Source of the DNA: Rhodobacter sp.
Lineage (GTDB): Bacteria; Pseudomonadota; Alphaproteobacteria; Rhodobacterales; Rhodobacteraceae
Direction of reading: 5' to 3'
NCBI GenBank assembly: GCA_013821825.1
Contig: PNJK01000007.1
Span: 31,456 to 95,455 of the forward strand
Length of the DNA: 64,000 nt
Shown here: positions 54,004 to 63,658 of the stretch, one piece after another
How the letters are laid out: the number at the start of each line of letters is the position of its first letter
Numbering within the stretch: the stretch's first letter is position 1
Notes under the pieces: generated by a model
Told to the model about the DNA's origin: nothing
The model's database searches: none
What the model saw: the letters and a program-made list of their open reading frames with translations, nothing else
Program-made: the position numbers and the translations under genes

Positions 54004-54465
54004 ATGCCCACCCATTCCGAAACCAAACGCCTGCCTTATACCGCCCGCCAGATGTACGATCTGGTGGCCGATGTCGGGTCTTATCCGAAGTTCCTGCCCT
54101 GGAATGCCGCCGCCCGCATCCGTACGCGCCGCCCGATCCCAGACGGGGGCGAGGTGATGGAGGCCGACCTGGTGATCAGCTTCAAGGTCTTCCGCGAACA
54201 GTTTACCAGCCGGGTGACGCTGTGGCCCGAGGCCTTGAAGATCGATACCGAATATCTGGACGGCCCGTTTCATCACATGAAATCCTCCTGGGCATTCCGC
54301 GATATCGCCGGGGGCTGCGAGGTGGACTTCCACGTGGATTTCGAGTTTCGCAACGTGCTGTTGCGGTCGATCATCGGCGTGGTCTTCAATGATGCGATGC
54401 ACCGGGTCGTGCGGGCCTTCGAACGCCGCGCCGCCGAACTTTACGGCACGGACCGGGAAACTTGA
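54004..54465 (+). CDS. COQ10/RatA-type START-domain protein
   Basis: A 153-residue SRPBCC protein (polyketide cyclase/dehydrase and lipid-transport fold). Bacterial members of this branch correspond to mitochondrial Coq10, a coenzyme-Q-binding chaperone, and to E. coli RatA (YfjG). Characteristic parts are YTARQMYDLVADVGSYPKFLPWNAAARI and GPFHHMKSSWAFRDIAGGCEVDFHVDFEFRNVLLRSIIG. ATG 54004 gives the family size; the track start 53815 is too early. A role in respiratory quinone handling is inferred. Confidence 0.9.
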   Translation: MPTHSETKRLPYTARQMYDLVADVGSYPKFLPWNAAARIRTRRPIPDGGEVMEADLVISFKVFREQFTSRVTLWPEALKIDTEYLDGPFHHMKSSWAFRDIAGGCEVDFHVDFEFRNVLLRSIIGVVFNDAMHRVVRAFERRAAELYGTDRET

Positions 54466-54596
54466 CCGGACAGGGAACCCGGTCCGGGGCAGGGCCCGAC
54501 GCCACCAGCACCGCTACAGATGTCCGCGCCGGCTAAGTCGGCGCGCGGCTTAACCCGGATCGTCCAGACCCCGCAGACCTTCGCAGCGATGATCTT

Positions 54597-54625
54597 GGCG
54601 GGCCCGGCGGACCTGCCGGGCCGCC
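54597..54625. repeat. Strong GC hairpin upstream of the esterase gene
   Basis: GGCCCGGC-GGACCT-GCCGGGCC is a perfect 8-bp stem, extended by GGC/GCC with one bulge. It stands between two same-strand genes, without a T tract. It may be a weak terminator or a mobile hairpin element. Confidence 0.4.
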
Positions 54626-54686
54626 GCGACGGAAACTGCCGGCCGGCACGTGCAAGTGAGACCCTGAACCCGAAGGTGACCGTGAC

Positions 54687-55556
54687 ATGCTCCGCTTTTT
54701 CCTGACAATGTTAATCCTTTCGCTTCCCCTCTCCGCTGCGGCCGAGACGGTGCGCCTTGGCGACCGGTTCTACGACATCCAGCTTCCCGCCCAAGCGAAA
54801 GGTGCGCCGCTGATCCTTGCGCTGCATGGCGGCGGCGGCAGCCCTGAGCAGTTCGCCTCGGCCTCAGGCTTCGGTCGCGCTGCAACGCGCGCGGGATACG
54901 CGGTGGTGTTTCCCGCCGGCAGTTCCCGGCGCGGCGACCGGCTCTTGACCTGGAACGGCGGCTATTGCTGCGGTTATGCGGCGCGGGCCGGGGGGGATGA
55001 CCTGGCCTTCCTGACCGCCGTCATAGAGGACGCGCAGGACCGCTTCTGGGTCGACGGGACCCGCATCTACATCACCGGCATGTCGAACGGCTCGATCATG
55101 GCTGAGACCTTTGCCGCCCGGAACCCGGACCGCGTGCGCGCCGTCGCCGGAGTGGCCGGCACGATGGACACTGGCCGCATCCGTGTGAAAGGCGCTGTTC
55201 CGGCGCTGATCATCCACGGCACCGCCGATACGATGGTGCCCTATGACGGCGGGCGGGGCGACACCAGCCTGACCCGCACCGACTTTGCCTCGGTCGCCTC
55301 GGTGGTGCAGGCGTTCCTCGCGCCATGGGGTGGGGGGCTTTTGCAATCCACGCGCCAGATCGACCGGCGCGACGATGGAACCTCGGTCACCGTCACGGAC
55401 TTCAAGAAGGGCGCAAAGGTGGTGCTGCGGCTGATGACCGTGGAAGGCGGAGCGCACCACTGGCCCGGGGGTCGCAAGGCGCGGCAAGACAGCGGCAAGA
55501 CCGAAGAGATCGACGCGAACCGCGAAATCCTGCGGTTCTTTGCCCTGCAGCCCTGA
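54687..55556 (+). CDS. CE1-type secreted esterase (PHB depolymerase-like)
   Basis: A 289-residue secreted alpha/beta hydrolase with a signal peptide (MLRFFLTMLILSLPLSAAA). The family start LILALHGGGGSPEQF holds the oxyanion region, the nucleophile is in YITGMSNGSIMAE, the acid in IIHGTADTMVPYDGG, and the histidine in GGAHHWPGG. This is the LpqC/PHB-depolymerase (CE1) group, which includes acetylxylan and feruloyl esterases. The real substrate is unknown. It is convergent with the cinA-like gene. Confidence 0.88.
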   Translation: MLRFFLTMLILSLPLSAAAETVRLGDRFYDIQLPAQAKGAPLILALHGGGGSPEQFASASGFGRAATRAGYAVVFPAGSSRRGDRLLTWNGGYCCGYAARAGGDDLAFLTAVIEDAQDRFWVDGTRIYITGMSNGSIMAETFAARNPDRVRAVAGVAGTMDTGRIRVKGAVPALIIHGTADTMVPYDGGRGDTSLTRTDFASVASVVQAFLAPWGGGLLQSTRQIDRRDDGTSVTVTDFKKGAKVVLRLMTVEGGAHHWPGGRKARQDSGKTEEIDANREILRFFALQP

Positions 55557-55559
55557 TCG

Positions 55560-56036
55560 TCAGTCCAGTGCCGACGCCAGCAGCCCAAGCGCATGGCCCG
55601 TCGCGGCCTTGCGCACTTTCGCCCGGCCAAGCGCGCCAAACTCTGCCGTTTCCGTCACCGTCGGGTGGCCCTTGCGTGCAAGGGCAAAGCAGACCCGGCC
55701 TTCGGGCTTGAACTCCGACCCGCCCGGCCCGGCGATCCCGGTGATTGCGACCGCCAGATCGGCCGCCGACCGCGCAAGCGCGCCTTCGGCCATCTCTGTC
55801 GCCACCGCCTCGGACACGGCACCTTGCGCGGCGAGGGTATCGGGCGAAACCCCCAGCATCTCGACCTTGGCCGCGTTGGAATAGGTCACGAAGCCACGGT
55901 CAACGACGTCCGACGATCCGGGAATATCGGTCAGCGCCGCCGCGACCATCCCGCCCGTGCAGCTTTCCGCCGTGGCGATCTTCAGGCCCCGGTAGCGGGC
56001 CCGCGCCAGCAAATCCCGGACATCTATCCCGGCCAT
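55560..56036 (-). CDS. CinA C-terminal domain protein (NMN deamidase-like)
   Basis: A 158-residue stand-alone CinA domain, which in PncC deamidates nicotinamide mononucleotide in NAD recycling. The signature is KIATAESCTGGMVAAALTDIPGSSDVVDRGFVTYSN and the end VTGIAGPGG-like (here ITGIAGPGGSEFKPEGRVCFAL). ATG 56036 overlaps the pgpA 3' end by 13 bases; the longer track frame is not the gene. It ends only 3 bases from the convergent esterase stop. Confidence 0.9.
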   Translation of the reverse strand: MAGIDVRDLLARARYRGLKIATAESCTGGMVAAALTDIPGSSDVVDRGFVTYSNAAKVEMLGVSPDTLAAQGAVSEAVATEMAEGALARSAADLAVAITGIAGPGGSEFKPEGRVCFALARKGHPTVTETAEFGALGRAKVRKAATGHALGLLASALD

Positions 56037-56527
56037 GGCGCCAGCCCGTGATAGACCCCCGCCAGCGCCACCGAGCCGATCCCGGCAAAAAGCCCGGCCC
56101 AAAGGTCGTCCAGCATGACCCCCGCCGCATCGCCCCGACGGTCGGCGCGACCGATGATCCAGGGCTTCCAGATGTCGAAGAGGCGGAATAGCACGAACGG
56201 CACCAGCCAGCCGGGCCAGGCGGCCAGCACAAGGTCGGGCACGTCCTGGCGCCACAGCGGGATCACCGTGAAGGACATGGCCAGCCATTGCCCCGCCACC
56301 TCGTCGATGACAATCTCGGGCGGGTCCTCGCCCGGCCGGTCGCGCAGGTATTGCGGCACGGCCCAGAACCCGGCCAGGGTGGCCAGCACGAAGCCGGCCG
56401 GCACCAGCAGGGCAAGTCCCAGCTGGTAGGCCAGCACCGCCAGCCCCACCGCAATGGCCGAGGCCCAGGTGCCAGAGGCTGGCCGCAAGTGCCCCGCGCC
56501 GAAGAAAGTGGCGATCGCCGCACTCAT
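56024..56527 (-). CDS. pgpA: Phosphatidylglycerophosphatase A
   Basis: Removes phosphate from phosphatidylglycerophosphate to make phosphatidylglycerol. The 167-residue membrane protein has [16 protein letters not shown], the signature [12 protein letters not shown] and [11 protein letters not shown], then [12 protein letters not shown] near the end. It starts in an ATGA overlap with the ispDF stop and overlaps the cinA-like gene by 13 bases, so the three genes form one operon. Confidence 0.93.
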   Translation of the reverse strand: MSAAIATFFGAGHLRPASGTWASAIAVGLAVLAYQLGLALLVPAGFVLATLAGFWAVPQYLRDRPGEDPPEIVIDEVAGQWLAMSFTVIPLWRQDVPDLVLAAWPGWLVPFVLFRLFDIWKPWIIGRADRRGDAAGVMLDDLWAGLFAGIGSVALAGVYHGLAPWPG

Positions 56528-57642
56528 GACCGCACCAGCGTTGCGGTGGCCAGCGCCGCTATCCCCTCTTCGCGCCCTGTAAAGCCCAGGCGTTCCGAGG
56601 TGGTGGCCTTGACCGACACCCGGTCCGCCTCCACCCGCATGATCCGCGCAAGTTCTGCCTGCATATCAGCGGCATGCGGGCCGATCTTCGGGCGTTCGCA
56701 GACCAGCGTCACATCGCAGTTGGCCAGCCGGTAGCCGGCTTCGGTCGCAAGCCCGATGGCATGGGTCAGAAAGATGTGGCTCGCCGCCCCCTTCCATTGC
56801 GGGTCTGACGGCGGGAAATGCCGCCCGATGTCGCCCATCGCCAGCGCGCCATAGATCGCATCGGTCAGCGCATGCATCCCGACATCGGCGTCGGAATGGC
56901 CGAGCAGCGCCTTGTCATGCGGCACTTTCACCCCGCAGAGCCACACATGATCGCCCGCGCAGAACGCATGCACGTCATAGCCGTTGCCCAACCGCACATC
57001 CATGCCTTGCCCCCGCAGGATCGCCTCGGCCCGGGCAAAATCACCGGGCCAGGTCAGCTTCAGATTGGTTTCCTCGCCCTCGACGATCGCCACGTCAAGC
57101 CCTGCGGCCCGCGCCACCTGCACATCGTCCAGCGCGCCGCCCCGGTGCGCGCGATGCGCCGCCAGGATCGGGGCAAAGCGAAACGCCTGCGGGGTTTGCG
57201 CCCGGTAAAGCCCGGCGCGGTCCACCGTGCCGGACACGATCCCATCGGTCCCCCGCCACAGCGCGTCGGTCACCGCCAGCGCCGGGGCCGCGCCGTCATG
57301 CGTCTCAAGCGCCTCGACCAGCCGCCCGATCAGCGCCCGGCTGACCAGCGGCCTTGCGCCGTCATGGATCAGGACGCGCGTCACACCGGTGCCGGCCAAA
57401 GCCTCCAGTCCCGCAAGGACCGAGGCATCCCTGGCCGCACCCCCCAAGACCAGCCGGACGCCCAGCCCTTCGGCCCGCGCCCTGTCGTCCGGGTGGATCA
57501 CAAGCACCACTGGCAAGCCGGCAAACGCCGCAATCGCATGGGCCAGCACCGGCTTGCCCGCCAGCGGCTGCCATTGCTTCGGCACCTCGCCGCCCATGCG
57601 GCTGCCGCGCCCTGCGGCGGCGATGATCACGGCTGTTGTCAT
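56524..57642 (-). CDS. ispDF: Bifunctional IspD/IspF of the MEP pathway
   Basis: A fusion of MEP cytidylyltransferase (IspD, about 1-215) and MECDP synthase (IspF, about 218-372). IspD has [20 protein letters not shown] and [10 protein letters not shown]; IspF has [39 protein letters not shown] and the end [18 protein letters not shown]. The fusion is common in alphaproteobacteria. ATG 57642 ([11 protein letters not shown]) replaces the track start 57735. It is divergent from dusB, with a palindrome between. Confidence 0.95.
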   Translation of the reverse strand: MTTAVIIAAAGRGSRMGGEVPKQWQPLAGKPVLAHAIAAFAGLPVVLVIHPDDRARAEGLGVRLVLGGAARDASVLAGLEALAGTGVTRVLIHDGARPLVSRALIGRLVEALETHDGAAPALAVTDALWRGTDGIVSGTVDRAGLYRAQTPQAFRFAPILAAHRAHRGGALDDVQVARAAGLDVAIVEGEETNLKLTWPGDFARAEAILRGQGMDVRLGNGYDVHAFCAGDHVWLCGVKVPHDKALLGHSDADVGMHALTDAIYGALAMGDIGRHFPPSDPQWKGAASHIFLTHAIGLATEAGYRLANCDVTLVCERPKIGPHAADMQAELARIMRVEADRVSVKATTSERLGFTGREEGIAALATATLVRS

Positions 57643-57717
57643 GCGCTGTCCTGTCTTGCGCTTCCTTCCTAGGGCAGGGTGCGTCCTATGACAATCTGGC
57701 GCAAGACCGGGCATATC

Positions 57718-57734
57718 TGCACAAAATTTGTGCA
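57718..57734. promoter_or_regulatory. 17-bp palindrome, candidate NtrC operator
   Basis: TGCACAAAATTTGTGCA is a perfect palindrome (8-bp arms around one base) located 105 bases upstream of dusB and 76 bases before ispDF. It matches the enterobacterial NtrC site TGCACCANNNTGGTGCA at all defined positions except one symmetric pair. Placed before dusB-ntrB-ntrC it suggests autoregulation of the ntr genes; Rhodobacter NtrC site rules may differ, so this is inference. Confidence 0.55.
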
Positions 57735-57838
57735 TCGCATGTTTTTCAGACAGTATGGCGCTGCTATTGCCGGTCTGTTGCCTTGGAGCTTCCCGACGGG
57801 GGCATTAGCTACTGGTTCAACGCACAAGGATTAGGCAT

Positions 57839-58816
57839 TTGCCCGTTACGCTCGGTTCCAGCGATGTGACCCCTCCGGTAATCCTTGCACCTCTGGCGGG
57901 GATCACCGACCTGCCGTTTCGGCGGTTGGTCGCCCGGTTCGGCGCCGGGCTGGTGGTCAGCGAGATGGTGGCCAGCGAAGAAATCGTCCGCGCCCGCCCC
58001 GAAGCACGCGCCCGGGCCGAGCTTGGGCTTGGCGAGCAGGCGACGTCGGTCCAATTGGCTGGACGCGATCCCTACTGGATGGCCGAAGGCGCCCGCTATG
58101 TCGAAGCGCAGGGCGCCCGCATCATCGACATCAACATGGGCTGCCCGTCGAAGCGGGTTACAACCGGGCTTTGCGGCTCGGCTTTGCTGCGCGACCTTGA
58201 TCTGGCGCTGAAGCTGATCGAGGCGGTGGCGCAGGCGGTCAAGGTGCCGGTCACCTTGAAGACCAGGCTGGGCTGGGACGACACGCTTCTGAACGCGCCC
58301 GAACTTGCAAGGCGCGCCGAAGGCGCGGGCGTCCAGATGATCACCATCCACGGCCGCACCCGCTGCCAGTTCTATAAAGGCCGCGCCGACTGGGCCGCGA
58401 TCCGTGCGGTGAAGGACGCTGTCAGCATTCCGGTCATCGCCAATGGCGACATCACCGACAGCGCCTCTGCGCGCGAGGCGCTGCGCCTCTCCGGCGCCGA
58501 TGGCGTGATGATCGGTCGCGGCGCACAAGGCGCACCGTGGCGGCTGGCCGAGGTGGCGCATGACCTTTACGGCACTCCCGCCCCGCAAGTGCCCGGCGGT
58601 GGCGCGCTTGGCCGCATGATCCTCGATCACTACGACGACATGCTGACATTCTACGGCCGCGAACTTGGCCTGCGGATGGCGCGCAAGCACCTTGGCTGGT
58701 ATCTGGAAGAGGCGGGTCTGCCCCATGCCCGGGAAGCCATCCTTACCTCCACCGACCCGGCCGAGGTGATCCTGCTGCTGGAACTGGCCTTTGCCGAGCT
58801 GGAACTGGCCGCATGA
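57839..58816 (+). CDS. dusB: tRNA-dihydrouridine synthase DusB (NifR3)
   Basis: An FMN-dependent enzyme that reduces uridine in the tRNA D-loop. The N-terminus LAPLAGITDLPFRRL, the catalytic-cysteine segment INMGCPSKRV, LKTRLGWDD, ITIHGRTRCQFYKG and VIANGDI are all conserved. It was named nifR3 in Rhodobacter capsulatus because it precedes ntrB-ntrC, as here. TTG 57839 has AAGGA eight bases upstream. Its stop overlaps the ntrB start (ATGA). Confidence 0.95.
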   Translation: MPVTLGSSDVTPPVILAPLAGITDLPFRRLVARFGAGLVVSEMVASEEIVRARPEARARAELGLGEQATSVQLAGRDPYWMAEGARYVEAQGARIIDINMGCPSKRVTTGLCGSALLRDLDLALKLIEAVAQAVKVPVTLKTRLGWDDTLLNAPELARRAEGAGVQMITIHGRTRCQFYKGRADWAAIRAVKDAVSIPVIANGDITDSASAREALRLSGADGVMIGRGAQGAPWRLAEVAHDLYGTPAPQVPGGGALGRMILDHYDDMLTFYGRELGLRMARKHLGWYLEEAGLPHAREAILTSTDPAEVILLLELAFAELELAA

Positions 58817-59910
58817 CGCCCTACCGCCTGCCATATCCGGTGCCAGGGGTCATCTGGGCCTCGCTGCCGTTGCCTGCCCTGCTGCTGGACGCACAGGCCC
58901 GCATCCTTGAGGTAAACCCCGCAGCGGAAACCTTCCTCAACGCATCCGACCGGGCGTTGCGCGGCCAGCCTGCCTTTGACCGGCTGTCGATCGACGCGCC
59001 AATGGACGAGGCACTTGCCCGAGCCCGCGCCAACCAGTCGCCCCTGAACATCAACGATGTCGAAGTGACCACCGGCGAACGCCCGCCTGTCCAATGCACG
59101 ATACATCTGGCCCCCATGCACGATAATCCCGACGTCGTCATGCTGATCCTCAGCCCGCGCGAAATCGCCGACCGGCTGAACCGGTCCATGGGGGTGAAGT
59201 CGGCGGCGCGCTCGGCCATCGGCATGGCCGAAATGCTGGCGCACGAGATCAAGAACCCGCTTGCCGGCATCTCTGGCGCGGCGCAGCTTCTGTCGATGAA
59301 CCTTTCGCCCGAGGATCAGGAGATGACGGACCTCATCGTCGAGGAAACCCGCCGTATCGTGAAGCTTCTGGAACAGGTCGAGCAGTTCGGCAACATCCGT
59401 CCGCCGGACAGAAAGCCGGTGAACATCCATGACGCACTGGACCGCGCCCGGAAGTCGGCGCTGGTCGGCTTTGCGGCGCATATGTCGATCGCCGAAGACT
59501 ACGACCCGTCCCTGCCGCCCACTTTGGCCGACAGCGACCAGCTGATGCAGGTGTTCCTCAACCTGATCAAGAACGCCGCCGAGGCTTGCCGCTCTGGCGG
59601 CACGATCCGGCTGCACACATTCTACGACCTGTCCCTGCGCCTGCGCCGCAAGGACGGGGCCGCCGCCGCCCTGCCGCTGAACGTGGAGATCATCGACGAC
59701 GGCCCCGGCATCAAGCCGGAAATCGCCGCCAATATCTTCGAGCCCTTCGTCTCGGGCCGTGAAAACGGCACCGGCCTCGGGCTCGCACTCGTTTCCAAGA
59801 TCATTTCCGACCATGAGGGCTGGATCACGGTCGATTCCGTGCCCGGTCGCACCGTGTTCCGCGTGTCGCTGCCGATGGCACCCCGCGACAAGAAGAAGGA
59901 TGGCAAGTAA
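58813..59910 (+). CDS. ntrB: Nitrogen regulation sensor kinase NtrB
   Basis: The cytoplasmic histidine kinase/phosphatase that responds to nitrogen status through PII proteins and phosphorylates NtrC. It has an N-terminal PAS domain (about 15-120), an H-box [19 protein letters not shown] (about residue 138), N-box NLIKNAAEA, and G-boxes IDDGPGIKP and [12 protein letters not shown]. The 365 residues fit. It overlaps dusB by 4 bases and ntrC by 1 base, so all three are co-translated. Confidence 0.95.
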   Translation: MTPYRLPYPVPGVIWASLPLPALLLDAQARILEVNPAAETFLNASDRALRGQPAFDRLSIDAPMDEALARARANQSPLNINDVEVTTGERPPVQCTIHLAPMHDNPDVVMLILSPREIADRLNRSMGVKSAARSAIGMAEMLAHEIKNPLAGISGAAQLLSMNLSPEDQEMTDLIVEETRRIVKLLEQVEQFGNIRPPDRKPVNIHDALDRARKSALVGFAAHMSIAEDYDPSLPPTLADSDQLMQVFLNLIKNAAEACRSGGTIRLHTFYDLSLRLRRKDGAAAALPLNVEIIDDGPGIKPEIAANIFEPFVSGRENGTGLGLALVSKIISDHEGWITVDSVPGRTVFRVSLPMAPRDKKKDGK

Positions 59911-61286
59911 TGGATGGTACCGTTCTGGTCGCGGATGATGACCGCACGATCCGCACAGTCCTGACCCAGGCCCTGACCCGCGCGGGGTGCAAGGTGCATG
60001 CGACCTCCAGCCTGATGACGCTGATGCGCTGGATCGAGGAAGGGAAGGGCGATCTGGTGATCTCGGACGTGATCATGCCCGACGGCAACGGCCTTGATGC
60101 CCTGCCGCGCATCGCCAAGATGCGTCCCGGCCTGCCGGTAATCGTGATCTCGGCGCAGAACACCATCATGACCGCCATTCAGGCGACCGAGGCGGAAGCC
60201 TTCGACTACCTGCCGAAGCCCTTTGATCTGCCCGACCTGATGAAGCGGTCGTCAAAGGCGCTGGACCAGAAACGCCGCGCGCCGAAAGTGGTGGTGACCC
60301 CGCGCGACGCGGGCGACGATCTGCCTTTGGTTGGCCGCACTGCTGCGATGCAGGCGCTCTATCGGTTGGTTGCGAGGGTGATGAACAGCGACCTTCCCGT
60401 GCTGATCACTGGCGAAAGCGGCACTGGCAAATCGCTGATCGCCCGCGCCATCCATGACTTTTCCGACCGGCGCTCGCTGCCTTTCGTGGTGGCACAGTCC
60501 GCTGATCTGCAGGGCGTCGATGGCCCCTCGACCCTGCTCGCCAAGGCGCGCGGCGGGTCGATCGTGTTCGACGAAGTTGGGGATTACGACGACGACACCC
60601 AGGCCCGGGTTGTCCGGATGCTGGACCTTCTGGGCGACAACGCCCCCCGCATCATGTCGACCAGCCAGGTCGACCTTTCCGCCCGGATGGAGGGCGGCGG
60701 CTTCCGGTCCGATCTTTATTACCGGCTTGGCGGGGTGACCCTGCACGTGCCCAGCCTGCGCGAACGGGTGGATGACATCCCGCTTCTGGCCGAGCATTTC
60801 CTGTCCCGGGGCGAACGTGACATCGGCACCGTCCGGCGCCTGTCGTCCGAGGCGGGCGAGCTGGTGCGCGCCTACAGCTGGCCCGGCAACGTCCGCCAAC
60901 TGGAAAACGCCATCCGCCGGCTGTTGGTCACCGCCTCGGAATCCGAAATCGCCCGCGGCGAGGTCGAGCTGATCCTTGGCAACCAGCCCGCTGCCGAGCC
61001 GCGCGCCGGCATGGGTGTGGCGATGGGCGAAGGCGAAAAGCTGTCTGCCTCGGTTGCCCGGCATCTCAAGCGTTATTTCGACCTGCATGGCGGGCAACTG
61101 CCCCCTCCGGGCGTCTACCAGCGCATCCTGCGCGAGGTGGAAATGCCGCTGATCGAGATCGCGCTGGATGCCACGGCGGGCAATCAGGCGAAATGCGCCG
61201 ACCTTCTGGGAATCAACCGCAATACGCTGCGCAAGAAGATCACCGACCTGGACATTCGCGTCACCCGACGCCGCAAGTTGATGTAA
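59910..61286 (+). CDS. ntrC: Nitrogen regulation response regulator NtrC (lacks GAFTGA)
   Basis: A receiver domain (about 1-120; phospho-Asp in [13 protein letters not shown]) is followed by an AAA+ domain (Walker [17 protein letters not shown], Walker B IVFDEVGD) and a Fis-type HTH ([19 protein letters not shown]). Normal sigma-54 activators carry ESELFGHEKGAFTGA after the first strand; here that loop is absent ([25 protein letters not shown]). Rhodobacter capsulatus NtrC, which is known to activate the housekeeping RNA polymerase rather than sigma-54, lacks the same part. It starts in the stop codon of ntrB. Confidence 0.95.
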   Translation: MDGTVLVADDDRTIRTVLTQALTRAGCKVHATSSLMTLMRWIEEGKGDLVISDVIMPDGNGLDALPRIAKMRPGLPVIVISAQNTIMTAIQATEAEAFDYLPKPFDLPDLMKRSSKALDQKRRAPKVVVTPRDAGDDLPLVGRTAAMQALYRLVARVMNSDLPVLITGESGTGKSLIARAIHDFSDRRSLPFVVAQSADLQGVDGPSTLLAKARGGSIVFDEVGDYDDDTQARVVRMLDLLGDNAPRIMSTSQVDLSARMEGGGFRSDLYYRLGGVTLHVPSLRERVDDIPLLAEHFLSRGERDIGTVRRLSSEAGELVRAYSWPGNVRQLENAIRRLLVTASESEIARGEVELILGNQPAAEPRAGMGVAMGEGEKLSASVARHLKRYFDLHGGQLPPPGVYQRILREVEMPLIEIALDATAGNQAKCADLLGINRNTLRKKITDLDIRVTRRRKLM

Positions 61287-61302
61287 CCCCGCCACAGGAC
61301 CC

Positions 61303-63654
61303 GTGTCTTTTGGGTTTCACCCCGCCCAGCATCAAGATATAGTGGCGACGGGTGGAATAAACCCGGCTAACGGGCAGATTCGGTTGGATCGCGCATATCA
61401 AGGCGACGTATGGGCTCGCTTTTCCCGCCTGCGCCGGCAGCGCCGGGTGCAGACTGCCGTCACCTTGGGGCTGGTTTTTCTTGGGCCGGTGCTTGCGGTT
61501 GCCACGTTCCTCGCGATGGGGCCGTTCAACCGGGACGCAGCCTCTCCGGCGCTGAGGCTGATCCTTCTGTCGGATCTTATCTACGTCCTTGTCATCGCCG
61601 CCCTCGTCCTTGCCCGCGTCACCCGACTGATCGCTGACCGCCGGTCGCGGTCTGCGGGATCGCGGCTGCACATGCGGCTTTCGGGCGTCTTCATGCTGAT
61701 CGCGCTGGTGCCCACGGTGCTTGTCGCAGTCTTTGCCGTCCTCTCCATCAACATCGGACTTGAAGGCTGGTTTTCCGAACGGGTCCGTTCGGTCGTCGGC
61801 TCCTCGCTCTCGGCCGCGCAGGCGTATGAGGCGGTGCAGCGTGACGATCTGGCTGCCGATGTCGTGGCGCTGGCGGGATATCTGAACCGGGCCAAGCGCC
61901 AGACGGGTTTCCTGCGCGATGACCAGCTGCGCCCGCTGCTGTCGCAGGGGCAGGTGGTCATCCAGCGCGGACTGAAGGAGGCATATCTGGTCGATGGCGA
62001 TGGCGACCTGAAGACGCGGGGCGAACGGTCCTATCTTTTCGGGTTCGAGGCCTTGACCCCCCAACAGCTGAAGCTGGCACGCGAGGGCAATACCGTCCTG
62101 ATCCCCGACTGGTCGAACAACGAGTTTCGGGCGCTGATTTTCCTGGACGCCTTCGCCGACCGCTACCTTTACGTCACGCGCGAGGTTGACGGCTCGATCC
62201 TGCAACTGCTGGACGAGACGCAAGAGACTGTCCAGCTTTACAACCAGCTGGAAAGCGAACGTGGACGGCTTTTGTTCAACTTCGGCCTGATCTACCTTGG
62301 TTTCGCGCTGATCCTGATCCTTGCTGCGATCTGGCTGGGCCTGTGGTTTGCCGAACGACTGTCGCGCCCGGTGGGGCGTCTTGCCGGGGCCGCCGAAAGG
62401 GTTGGGGGCGGCGATCTGGACGTGCAGGTGATGGAAGAGGTGGGCGATGATGAAATCGCCTCGCTTGGCCGCCTCTTCAATCAGATGACCCGCCAGCTGA
62501 AAGGCCAACGCGAGGCGTTGATGGTCAGCCACAGCCAGACCGAAACCCGCCGCCGCCTGTTCGACTCTGTCCTGTCGAACGTCACCGCGGGCGTGATCGG
62601 TCTGGACAGCGACGGCGACATCGACTTCGTGAACCGTGCCGCCGAACGCCTGCTGGACCTCTCAGACGGCCAGTCCGACATGCCCATCGCCGCCGCCGTC
62701 CCCGAATTCGCACCGCTTTTCGACCGTCTGCGCGAAGGCGCTGGCACAGCGGTGCAGGAAGAGGTGCGCCTGACCCGGAAGGGCAAGCTGGAAAGCCTGC
62801 TGGTCCGGATGAGCGTGCGTCGCAATGAGGCCGGCAACCTCGAGGGCTTCGTTGTCGCCTTCGACGATGTGACCGACCTTGTTTCGGCGCAGCGCATGGC
62901 CGCCTGGGGTGACGTTGCCCGCCGCATCGCGCACGAGATCAAGAACCCGCTGACCCCGATCCAGCTTTCCGCCGAACGCATCAAGCGCAAGTTCGCGGCA
63001 CAGGTGAAAGACCCCGAGGATCTGGAACAATACACCGACGTGATCGTGCGCCAGACCAACGACCTGCGCCGGATCGTCGACGAATTTTCCAGGTTCGCCC
63101 GGATGCCCGAACCCGACCGCCGCGACTGCGACCTTGCGGATCTGCTGCGCGGTGCGGTCCTGCTTCAGGAAAACGGCCAGCCCTCGGTCCGGTTCGTCAA
63201 GGCCATCCCGACGGCGCCGCTGCCGATGGAACTTGACGCCACGATGATCGGCCAGGCCTTCACAAACCTTATCAAGAACGCAGGCGAAGCGATTGAAACA
63301 TTGCAGGAAAAGGGGGCGCCACCCGGCTTTGTTCCCGAAATCCGCGTGGCCCTGACCGCCGATGACACCGAAGCCGTGATCCGCATCATGGACAACGGCA
63401 CCGGCCTGCCGCCCGACCGTGCGCGCCTGTTCGAACCCTATGTGACTACCCGCGACAAGGGCACCGGCCTTGGCCTGCCCATCGTCAAGAAGATCATCGA
63501 GGAACATGGCGGCACGCTTGCCCTTCTCGATGCGCCGGTGTTCGACGGCAATGCCCACGCCGGCGCAATCGCCGAAATCCGACTGCCGCGCGCCACCCGT
63601 CGCCGGCCAAGAACGCATGTCCCCCCGAAAGTCAGCCAGGGGCAAGGAGGTTGA
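61303..63654 (+). CDS. ntrY: Nitrogen regulation sensor kinase NtrY
   Basis: A membrane histidine kinase of the NtrYX pair, which adjusts nitrogen and redox responses. It has four transmembrane helices (about 48-70, 84-106, 122-145 and 322-348), a long periplasmic part between the last two, a HAMP domain (about 350-400), a PAS domain (about 415-520), the H-box [24 protein letters not shown] and an ATPase domain (NLIKNAGEA, GTGLGLPIVKKI). GTG 61303 is the longest start; the true start may be up to 35 codons later. It lies 16 bases after ntrC. Confidence 0.93.
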   Translation: MSFGFHPAQHQDIVATGGINPANGQIRLDRAYQGDVWARFSRLRRQRRVQTAVTLGLVFLGPVLAVATFLAMGPFNRDAASPALRLILLSDLIYVLVIAALVLARVTRLIADRRSRSAGSRLHMRLSGVFMLIALVPTVLVAVFAVLSINIGLEGWFSERVRSVVGSSLSAAQAYEAVQRDDLAADVVALAGYLNRAKRQTGFLRDDQLRPLLSQGQVVIQRGLKEAYLVDGDGDLKTRGERSYLFGFEALTPQQLKLAREGNTVLIPDWSNNEFRALIFLDAFADRYLYVTREVDGSILQLLDETQETVQLYNQLESERGRLLFNFGLIYLGFALILILAAIWLGLWFAERLSRPVGRLAGAAERVGGGDLDVQVMEEVGDDEIASLGRLFNQMTRQLKGQREALMVSHSQTETRRRLFDSVLSNVTAGVIGLDSDGDIDFVNRAAERLLDLSDGQSDMPIAAAVPEFAPLFDRLREGAGTAVQEEVRLTRKGKLESLLVRMSVRRNEAGNLEGFVVAFDDVTDLVSAQRMAAWGDVARRIAHEIKNPLTPIQLSAERIKRKFAAQVKDPEDLEQYTDVIVRQTNDLRRIVDEFSRFARMPEPDRRDCDLADLLRGAVLLQENGQPSVRFVKAIPTAPLPMELDATMIGQAFTNLIKNAGEAIETLQEKGAPPGFVPEIRVALTADDTEAVIRIMDNGTGLPPDRARLFEPYVTTRDKGTGLGLPIVKKIIEEHGGTLALLDAPVFDGNAHAGAIAEIRLPRATRRRPRTHVPPKVSQGQGG

Positions 63655-63658
63655 GAAG

